Below, piece after piece: positions 29,169-34,921 of a stretch of 34,921 bases of DNA. The DNA lies in the IMG/VR virus record IMGVR_UViG_3300025030_000294, positions 1 to 34,921 of that record. One strand, 5' to 3'. Made by a program: the position numbers and the translations under genes. The stretch comes from a virus. Below the pieces are notes generated by a model. The model was not told the DNA's origin. It made no database searches and saw nothing but the letters and a program-made list of their open reading frames with translations. Position 1 is the stretch's first letter, and each line of letters begins with the position of its first letter.

Positions 29169-30008
29169 TTGGTGAACAAGAAAAAGCAAACACCTTTCAG
29201 TCCCGGAGCTTTTCCATACTTGGATACTGCTCCTGCTCCTGCACCAGATAACAACGCGCCATTTGACATCAATAAGTTGAATACACGGGATCAGCAAATT
29301 TTTAATGCAGGCTTTGGGAAAGCGAAAGGTGCGGAAGACAAAACTCAGGAAGAATTGGCCAATCTCAAAACTGAGTATCAGGGTGTGTTAACAAAACTCA
29401 CTCAACAAGAACAGTCGGCTACCCTTACAAAGCAGGAATTGGAAGCTCTGAAAACGAAGAAACGTGAGTTGGAAGACGCAACAATGACTGCTGAACAGAA
29501 ACATGCTCGTGACTTGCAAGAAGTGCAAGAAACACACAAGACAGCTTTAACGACGGCACAAGCTGAATCGGCAAACTGGAAAGCACAGTTTGAAAACACG
29601 CTTCTTGAAAATGCCTTGACCTCTGAAGCTGTCGCACAGGATGCTTTTATGCCTTCTCAGGTTGTTGCCATGATGAAATCCATTACGGTAGCACATCCCA
29701 TTCAAGAGGATGGGAAACCAACAAAGTATGAACCTCGTGTCAGCATTGTTGGTGAGGACGGGAAAGCCAAACTGGTTCCCGTAAAAGATGGCATGACTCA
29801 CTTCCTCAAGAGCAACCCGAACTTGAAGAAGTCTCAAGTTGTTCCGGGAACTCAGAGTTCCAAGCAAGGAGAGATTCTTGACAAGGCAGGTGTGGTTATC
29901 ACCAAAGCGCAACTGATGGATGCACGTTGGGTGAATAGCAACACCGAGAAGGTTTCTGAGTTGTTAGCTTCTGGTGACTATGGAAGAATCTTAGCACAGA
30001 AAGACTAA
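29169..30008 (+). CDS. Prohead scaffolding protein
   Basis: 279 residues from TTG 29169 with GAGGT upstream (the adjacent GTG 29172 is also possible). A proline-rich N-terminus precedes a long coiled-coil-forming segment of K, E, Q and A (about residues 50-130), then a basic and mixed C-terminus (KPTKYEPRVSIV and later KAQLMDARWVN). This composition and the position directly before the coat gene are typical of scaffold proteins that guide head assembly and then leave. Confidence 0.85.
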   Translation: MVNKKKQTPFSPGAFPYLDTAPAPAPDNNAPFDINKLNTRDQQIFNAGFGKAKGAEDKTQEELANLKTEYQGVLTKLTQQEQSATLTKQELEALKTKKRELEDATMTAEQKHARDLQEVQETHKTALTTAQAESANWKAQFENTLLENALTSEAVAQDAFMPSQVVAMMKSITVAHPIQEDGKPTKYEPRVSIVGEDGKAKLVPVKDGMTHFLKSNPNLKKSQVVPGTQSSKQGEILDKAGVVITKAQLMDARWVNSNTEKVSELLASGDYGRILAQKD

Positions 30009-30071
30009 CCTCTGTTTCTAAGGGTGTCAGTAACAAGTTAGCATTATCACAACAAACTAAGGAAGACTATC

Positions 30072-31049
30072 TTGAAAAACAAACTGTGGTTCATTGGAGA
30101 GCATGCTCCGCTTTCCAGTTACACCCTGAACACACAGGCTGACTCCCATAGTGACTTTATTCCTACACTGTGGGCTTCACGGGCACTCGCGTTCTTTCAC
30201 CAGAATGCGATTATGGCCGGATTGGTGAATCAGGACTACAAGCAAGAAATTCAGAACCTGGGCGATACCGTCAATGTTCAGATTTTCAACAACCTTGTGG
30301 CGAACACCAAATTGCCGGACACGCCTGTGACCAAGCAGACTGCACAGGGTAAGAAAGTTCCGGTTACGTTGAGCTACCATAAGGAAGCAACTTTCCTTGT
30401 GGAAGACGTGCTCGGAGCACAAGCGAAGTTGGACATCGTAGATGGGTACATGCGGAAAGCCGCAATTGCTCTTGCAAACGATGTTGACAGCGTATTGACC
30501 GCTCAATACGCAAATGTCGGAACTTCGATGACTGTTGGAACAGGTGCAACTGCCATGACTGAAGCATTGATTCTCTCAGGTCGCCGGAAACTCAATATGA
30601 TGGAAGTTCCTTACGAGGATCGTCATATCGTTGTTCCTGACTTTGAGGACATGCTGAAGGTGGACAGGTTCACAGCCAATGACAAACTCGGTTCCAGCGT
30701 TGCGATCCGTACCGGACAGATCGGTATGATTCACGGCTTCCGTGTTTACGAAGACCCTCGCATTTGGAATCTTGTCGGGTCTGGTGGTGCAGTCCACAAC
30801 CTGATGTTCCATCGTGACGGTATTCTGTTTGTCACTCGTCCACTTCCTCTTCCTCCCGCCGATTCCGGCACAAAGGGAATCTATATGGAAATGGACGGCG
30901 TAGGTTTCCGTCTGTTGTACTCTTACGACAACGATTACCTCGCTACAAAGATTACCGTGGACGTTCTGTACGGTGTGAAGGTCGTTCATCACCCGACAGA
31001 TCAAACGATCTACAAAGCTCCGTTGATTGACATTCAAACCAACAACTAA
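30072..31049 (+). CDS. Major capsid protein, P22 coat-like
   Basis: 325 residues from TTG 30072, with AAGGAAG upstream. It follows the scaffold gene. FIPTLWASRALAFFHQNAIMAGLVNQDY, then GDTVNVQIFNN, LSYHKEATFLVEDV, ALANDVDSVLTAQY and the C-terminal VLYGVKVVHH are the pattern of the P22-type HK97-fold coat family. Codon choice is C/G-rich, as expected for the most abundant protein. A 14-bp hairpin follows the stop. Confidence 0.92.
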   Translation: MKNKLWFIGEHAPLSSYTLNTQADSHSDFIPTLWASRALAFFHQNAIMAGLVNQDYKQEIQNLGDTVNVQIFNNLVANTKLPDTPVTKQTAQGKKVPVTLSYHKEATFLVEDVLGAQAKLDIVDGYMRKAAIALANDVDSVLTAQYANVGTSMTVGTGATAMTEALILSGRRKLNMMEVPYEDRHIVVPDFEDMLKVDRFTANDKLGSSVAIRTGQIGMIHGFRVYEDPRIWNLVGSGGAVHNLMFHRDGILFVTRPLPLPPADSGTKGIYMEMDGVGFRLLYSYDNDYLATKITVDVLYGVKVVHHPTDQTIYKAPLIDIQTNN

Positions 31050-31058
31050 GAGCTTTCA

Positions 31059-31102
31059 GTGGGCAGGGGTAGAGTAGATATTTTGGAGCTACCCCTGCCC
31101 AC
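31059..31102 (+). other. 14-bp perfect hairpin after coat gene
   Basis: GTGGGCAGGGGTAG at 31059-31072 pairs without mismatch with CTACCCCTGCCCAC at 31089-31102; loop 16 bases. TTTT comes only 14 bases later, so it is at best a partial terminator. It probably protects coat mRNA or lowers expression of the following GT9 gene. Confidence 0.75.
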
Positions 31103-31138
31103 GTCTAAGTTACAGTTTTAATAAGTAGGAGTTTCGTT

Positions 31139-32269
31139 TTGGCTGTAACAAGTGTTATCAACGAGCATGGTCAGCGTGTTCCTGTACCGTGGAATTGGCA
31201 TGACATCCTGCCTGACTGGTTCGATGGAAAACAAATAATTCCCACGGCACACGTTCATAATTTCAAAAGCCCTGATCCTCCGCAACTATGGATTGAGAGA
31301 ATTGGTGGGGGTTATGGAGATGTTATCCATCTCTTGTCTGCAATAGAGGATAAGATTTTCGAGTTTAAGGAACAGTATGGGCCGCAATCCCGTATTATTC
31401 TCAGTTTCCCCTCTGTTCATCACTTCATGTTAGAACAACTCAAACAATATGGTGTTGAAGTTGTGAGTAGCGAGAATCTTGATGAGCACTTTGGAAAGAC
31501 CTTCAATTTCTTAACTCACGCTATTGTTAATTCGAGGGAACACATAAATCTTCTCTGCCCTTGCGATGATCATGAAGTAGGTACAAAATTCAAACCTTTT
31601 AAATCAAGGGTAGAGATTTTTCATGAAGCGTGTGAAGTCAACCGTCCTGTGCGACCCCCGATTCTCAGATTCAAGGAAAGAGGGGAAAATCCGTTTCCAA
31701 AGAAGCAAAAGGTTGTCTGTATTTGCTTACGTTCAATTGATCGTTTTAAGGATTGGCATTTTGATGGTTGGTTGGAAGTTATCAAAGTCTTGCAGAAAAA
31801 AGGGTATTTCGTCTACACAAGTGATCTTGAGTTCAGTTTTGAAGGTGTTCCCGCCATTGTAAAGAAGTCTATGCCTGAAGTGACTCGTTACCTTGCATGG
31901 ACAGACGCTATCATTGGCCCGGATACAGGCCCGATATTTCTGGCCGCTTCACAAGGGGTCACTACCATTGGATTGTTTGGAAAGACAAGTGGGTACTTGT
32001 TACTTGAGAAACATTATATCAATGGACACGCAGTTCAAGTAATACGTCCTGATCTCTGTAAACGCCCTTGCTACCACAGTAAAGAGCACAGAGGATTCTA
32101 CTGTGATCAATATGGATTCTCTGGTGCGGCAACAGGTTGCATGAACGACATCACCGTAGAGATGGTCGTTAGTATGTTTGAGGGCTTAGAGAAGTATGGA
32201 CAGATCGGTAATACACGTTGGGATAAAGAGGAGTTTCAAAAGTATGTGCCCGACTACTACAGATTCTAA
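31139..32269 (+). CDS. GT9-type glycosyltransferase
   Basis: 376 residues from TTG 31139, with AGGAG at 31127-31131. The second half has KVVCICLRSIDRFKDWHFDGW, VTRYLAWTDAIIGPDTGPIFLAAS and TIGLFGKTS, the heptosyltransferase (GT9) core; near the N-terminus IGGGYGDVIHLL is the usual glycine-rich loop. These enzymes move sugars from nucleotide donors. Its place between coat and connector genes is unusual and suggests virion protein glycosylation or a sugar product tied to the mutase cassette. The C-terminus has several Cys (CKRPCYH, FYCDQYG). Confidence 0.85.
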   Translation: MAVTSVINEHGQRVPVPWNWHDILPDWFDGKQIIPTAHVHNFKSPDPPQLWIERIGGGYGDVIHLLSAIEDKIFEFKEQYGPQSRIILSFPSVHHFMLEQLKQYGVEVVSSENLDEHFGKTFNFLTHAIVNSREHINLLCPCDDHEVGTKFKPFKSRVEIFHEACEVNRPVRPPILRFKERGENPFPKKQKVVCICLRSIDRFKDWHFDGWLEVIKVLQKKGYFVYTSDLEFSFEGVPAIVKKSMPEVTRYLAWTDAIIGPDTGPIFLAASQGVTTIGLFGKTSGYLLLEKHYINGHAVQVIRPDLCKRPCYHSKEHRGFYCDQYGFSGAATGCMNDITVEMVVSMFEGLEKYGQIGNTRWDKEEFQKYVPDYYRF

Positions 32270-32651
32270 ACCAAAAATGTTGAAAGTGTTAAATTCTGCT
32301 GGAGTGATTAAAGAAATTCCAGAAGATGAAAAAGACCTTCTTCGTATTTTGGAGGGGAGTGGTTGTACAATATTAAAACCGGGTGTTGTACATCCTGCAA
32401 TGTTTGCAAACACCAATGAAGAACCAATTGCACCAGAACCTCCGTCTTTTGTCTACTACCCGCCCTTTGACGAACTTCTTAGACGTGCAAATGACGATGT
32501 GGAAGATGCAGAGGAAATCTGGATTATAGCACAAGGCACACAAGGATACAGTGCCTTCACACGAGATGACGCAGACGAATGTTGGACTTACTACAACAAA
32601 AGAAAAGTCTGGTTAAAGGAACAGGAGACAACACGTGGCAATAACGATTGA
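32244..32651 (+). CDS. Head protein of unknown function
   Basis: 135 residues from ATG 32244, with AGGAG at 32229-32233; the longer frame from 32196 is unlikely. It starts inside the GT9 gene. An N-terminal strand (MLKVLNSAGVIKEIPED) with two later helices (DELLRRANDDVEDAEEI) and a basic C-terminus. Placed between coat and connector genes, it may be a head-completion factor; not recognised. Confidence 0.6.
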   Translation: MCPTTTDSKPKMLKVLNSAGVIKEIPEDEKDLLRILEGSGCTILKPGVVHPAMFANTNEEPIAPEPPSFVYYPPFDELLRRANDDVEDAEEIWIIAQGTQGYSAFTRDDADECWTYYNKRKVWLKEQETTRGNND

Positions 32652-33219
32652 TGCAACTGCTGGAGGTAGCAGTTCCAACTCTTACATCACATTAGCCGAT
32701 GCGAACACGTATTGGGCTGATCTTGGTGCTATTTGGGCATCCAAAACTGATGATGAAAAAAAGGTTGCATTGGTTCTGGCTACTCGTGCAATTGATCGTT
32801 TAGAGTTCATGGGTTTGAAAATGAATACGAGTGTTGTGGGTGCTACTGATTACCAAAAGTTGAAGTGGCCGAGGAAATCAACAAACTATTGGGAAACGTG
32901 GTTTGCGGCAGATGAGGAGGGGTCAACTAATCGTATTCTTCCATACAGCTATAACAGTTCTGGAGTTCTGATAATTCCTCCTGAAATTGCAGAGGCATGT
33001 GCTATTCAAGCAAATCACATTTTGGCAACCAATCCGCGTTTGTCACAAGTTGTTGACCACATCCGTTTGCAAAAAGAAGGTGTTGCTTCCTTCTCTGTAC
33101 CGGGGTTAACAGAAACATTTTCAGGTGATGGCGCAAGTCCTTTTTACTTCTTGGCAGAAGAAGCACTTGCGAAGTTAAGAAAATTCGTTAACAGTGAAGT
33201 ACAAGTGATCCGTGCCTAA
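32635..33219 (+). CDS. Head-tail connector, DnaT_2 type
   Basis: 194 residues from GTG 32635. NSYITLADANTYWADLG, then KKVALVLATRAIDRLEFMG, QKLKWPRK and IPPEIAEACAIQANHIL match the small adaptor proteins (DnaT_2 Pfam family) that sit under the portal. Starts inside the previous gene and ends inside the next. The role is joining head to tail after packaging. Confidence 0.75.
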   Translation: MAITIDATAGGSSSNSYITLADANTYWADLGAIWASKTDDEKKVALVLATRAIDRLEFMGLKMNTSVVGATDYQKLKWPRKSTNYWETWFAADEEGSTNRILPYSYNSSGVLIIPPEIAEACAIQANHILATNPRLSQVVDHIRLQKEGVASFSVPGLTETFSGDGASPFYFLAEEALAKLRKFVNSEVQVIRA

Positions 33220-34129
33220 TCCTCTTGACCCAAATAATGTTGCGGCGACTGCTGTTGAGTTCGTAAGTTTCTACCATGACATCTTACGACAAATACAACA
33301 GATGTATGCTGTGGGAACTCCCGGAGGAAAAGAACGAGCGATAAAATTATATCGTCAATATCATTATTGGCTTCACTTGGCAGATACACAAGCAGATAAG
33401 TGGTTAAAAGAAAATATTCCACTGATGTTACAGTATGGGGATGACCACGGGTTTCTAAGTTTGAAGTCACTTGGTTTTCTTACTGTAGATGACTCCTTTA
33501 CACAGCTTCACGAACAGGCAATTGCAGGAGTGATCGCTACAGTCAAACAGGAGATGAATAAAGTAACTGCACAACTGGACAGGTCACTATTGAGTTTTGT
33601 TAGGAGAGTTCAACTGGCAACACCTGAACAGAGAGCAGTACTTGAAGAAATAGCAATATCTGTGGCTTTGGGAAATGATACAGCAATCACAAGTAAGAGA
33701 ATACAGCAACGGATCGTTGCAAAAGCAATTGGTGGATACATTCAAGTAGGGAACAAAACACTTCCACTAAACAAGTATGCTGATTTGTTGGCAAGAACAC
33801 ATCTCCGTGTTGCCTACAGTCGGGGAACTGAAATGCGGTTGCAGGCAAATAATGTTCAGTTGGTTGTGATAAGTGAGCACAACACTACTTGTAAGATGTG
33901 TAAGTACATTGAGGGAAAAGTTTTTTCATTGGATGGAAAACACCCAGATTACCCTTCTATTAAGATACTTCCTAATGGCGGTTGTCCAATACACCCACAC
34001 TGTCTACATGTAGAAAACGGATTTATTGTTGCTCTTGCAAGTGAAGAAGAATTACAGCGTGTGAAGATTGATCCTGCTACATGGCCTTTTAAAGACACTA
34101 AAGACAAACTGATTAAGAGAGCGGCATGA
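33212..34129 (+). CDS. Minor head protein (gpF/min-cap2 type)
   Basis: 305 residues from GTG 33212. The C-terminal part has LARTHLRVAYSRGTEMRL, ISEHNTTCKMCKYIEGKVFS and a Cys/His-containing IHPHCLHVENGF. This is the signature of phage head-morphogenesis proteins of the Mu gpF / Phage_min_cap2 type. The N-terminal part is long and helical. Likely present in few copies per virion and injected or used in assembly. Confidence 0.8.
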   Translation: MPNPLDPNNVAATAVEFVSFYHDILRQIQQMYAVGTPGGKERAIKLYRQYHYWLHLADTQADKWLKENIPLMLQYGDDHGFLSLKSLGFLTVDDSFTQLHEQAIAGVIATVKQEMNKVTAQLDRSLLSFVRRVQLATPEQRAVLEEIAISVALGNDTAITSKRIQQRIVAKAIGGYIQVGNKTLPLNKYADLLARTHLRVAYSRGTEMRLQANNVQLVVISEHNTTCKMCKYIEGKVFSLDGKHPDYPSIKILPNGGCPIHPHCLHVENGFIVALASEEELQRVKIDPATWPFKDTKDKLIKRAA

Positions 34130-34509
34130 GCATTATAGAAGCTTACGCAAACGCACAATTTCGTGTGTACGTGCAGGGAAGCGCACAAACAAATGACTTT
34201 GGCCGCCCTAAAGTAACGACTGCTCCTACTACAGGAACACTCTATAAATGTCGGTATGCACAAGGGAATGTGATGGTTGAAGGTACTGAAACAGGTCGTC
34301 AAAGAGGGTATATTATATCCTGTGAGAGTACAGTTGTTGTTGACGCTGACAGTTTACTTGAACTCTATGGACTTGACAGTGTTCCAACACGTATTGCAAC
34401 ATTACGTGTTGTTGCAAAAGATCAAGGAGACTTGTTAGGAGGAATCACAGGGGTACAAAAACTTCAGTGTGTTGCGGCACAACAAGTAACACCTGTTCCG
34501 GGTGACTAA
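34126..34509 (+). CDS. Probable neck or head-closure protein
   Basis: 127 residues. It overlaps the minor head gene by four bases (ATGA) and the next gene by one (TAATG). Beta-rich sequence (FRVYVQGSAQTNDFGRPK, RQRGYIISCESTVVVDADSLLEL). The location between the minor head protein and a gp10-like gene suits a head-closure or neck protein. Assignment rests on position. Confidence 0.6.
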   Translation: MSIIEAYANAQFRVYVQGSAQTNDFGRPKVTTAPTTGTLYKCRYAQGNVMVEGTETGRQRGYIISCESTVVVDADSLLELYGLDSVPTRIATLRVVAKDQGDLLGGITGVQKLQCVAAQQVTPVPGD

Positions 34510-34921
34510 TGCCTGTACAAGGAGCACGATTCGTTGTTCGTACAACTGACACAGGGGATTTTCAAATAGAGCCTGTTGTACAGAGTGTTATCATGGGAGG
34601 TTTTGCACAAGTAATTTACATGATTTCTGAAGACCTCCTCCGTGAAGCTGTTGGTCGCGCAAACATCAAAACAGGGTTATTGAGGTCTACGGGAAATGTG
34701 CGTTTGGAAGACCAAGAAGTAGTAGCAATGGAACTTTCAAACGCAATTAAAAGTGGGCCAACCAAATCAGGAAAACTTCGTGCAGGGCGTGTGTATGTGG
34801 GGAAAAAAGAAAACCCAACAACTGTTGCTATTCGAGCAATGCAACAAGCAAAGACATCAAGTACTTTTAAATTCGTTGTAGGCTTTGCAACACCCTACGC
34901 AAGATATATTCACCAAGTGAT
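34509..34921 (+). CDS. gp10-like tail-completion protein, 3' end cut
   Basis: The frame runs from ATG 34509 to the window edge with no stop. VVQSVIMGGFAQVIYMISEDLL, KTGLLRSTGN and FATPYARYIHQV follow the pattern of HK97 gp10-like tail-completion proteins (P/K-T-G-x-L-R and a late Y-A-x-Y-x-H). This marks the start of the siphovirus-type tail genes. Its ATG overlaps the previous stop (TAATG). Confidence 0.7.
   Translation, partial: MPVQGARFVVRTTDTGDFQIEPVVQSVIMGGFAQVIYMISEDLLREAVGRANIKTGLLRSTGNVRLEDQEVVAMELSNAIKSGPTKSGKLRAGRVYVGKKENPTTVAIRAMQQAKTSSTFKFVVGFATPYARYIHQV

Overview
The window is a stretch of a tailed double-stranded DNA phage genome (or a prophage-like contig) of moderate A+T richness. 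All genes that can be supported lie on the + strand. They are densely packed, with start/stop overlaps and AAGGAGTTT-type ribosome binding sites. The head module has a P22-type coat protein, scaffold, portal, large terminase, DnaT_2-type connector, minor head protein and a gp10-like tail-completion protein, which suggests a siphovirus. The host cannot be named. It must read sigma-70/A promoters and use strong Shine-Dalgarno sequences, since two promoters have TTGACW/17 bp/TATNTT form and one site complements the 16S rRNA 3' end over 14 bases.

Region 1 (about 1-12.3 kb) holds DNA metabolism and regulation. It contains a truncated sigma-70-like protein, a lysine-rich protein with an apparent internal start, an unusually long tRNA-like element, a thymidylate-synthase-like protein without the usual catalytic cysteine, a uracil-DNA glycosylase-DNA polymerase I fusion, a gp32-like ssDNA-binding protein, a flap endonuclease, an orphan DNA methyltransferase, a RusA-like resolvase, a second sigma-like protein, a possible Mor-like regulator and many small unknown genes.

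Region 2 (12.3-17.4 kb) looks like an early or host-takeover region. Two transcription units are each preceded by the same ordered control module: terminator, two copies of an AGTGCAGAA repeat, a GAGATTTTGT block, ACTTACGAAA-type motifs and a consensus promoter. Genes here include three tiny basic proteins that appear related, and a protein built on 23 tandem six-residue repeats.

Region 3 (17.4-18.46 kb) is about 1 kb with little convincing coding. It is rich in inverted repeats, short iteron-like motifs and a polypyrimidine tract, and is a candidate origin or control region.

Region 4 (18.46-24.65 kb) begins the late side. It has an unknown gene, two small genes that appear broken (one by an in-frame stop, one by a single-base frameshift), two tiny membrane peptides, a secreted protein, a C39-like cysteine peptidase-fold protein, and a glycan cassette: three glycosyltransferase-like proteins, a methyltransferase and UDP-galactopyranose mutase.

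Region 5 (24.65 kb to the end) is the packaging and head module: terminase, portal, a membrane-anchored amidase endolysin, a single-span membrane protein, scaffold, major capsid protein, a GT9 glycosyltransferase directly after the coat gene, connectors, minor head protein and the start of the tail genes. Strong GC-rich hairpins sit at module borders. The genes expected to be most highly expressed use more C/G-ending codons and, for scaffold, coat and GT9, TTG start codons. The combination of galactofuranose-type sugar synthesis with several transferases beside structural genes suggests that the virion or the host surface is glycosylated.
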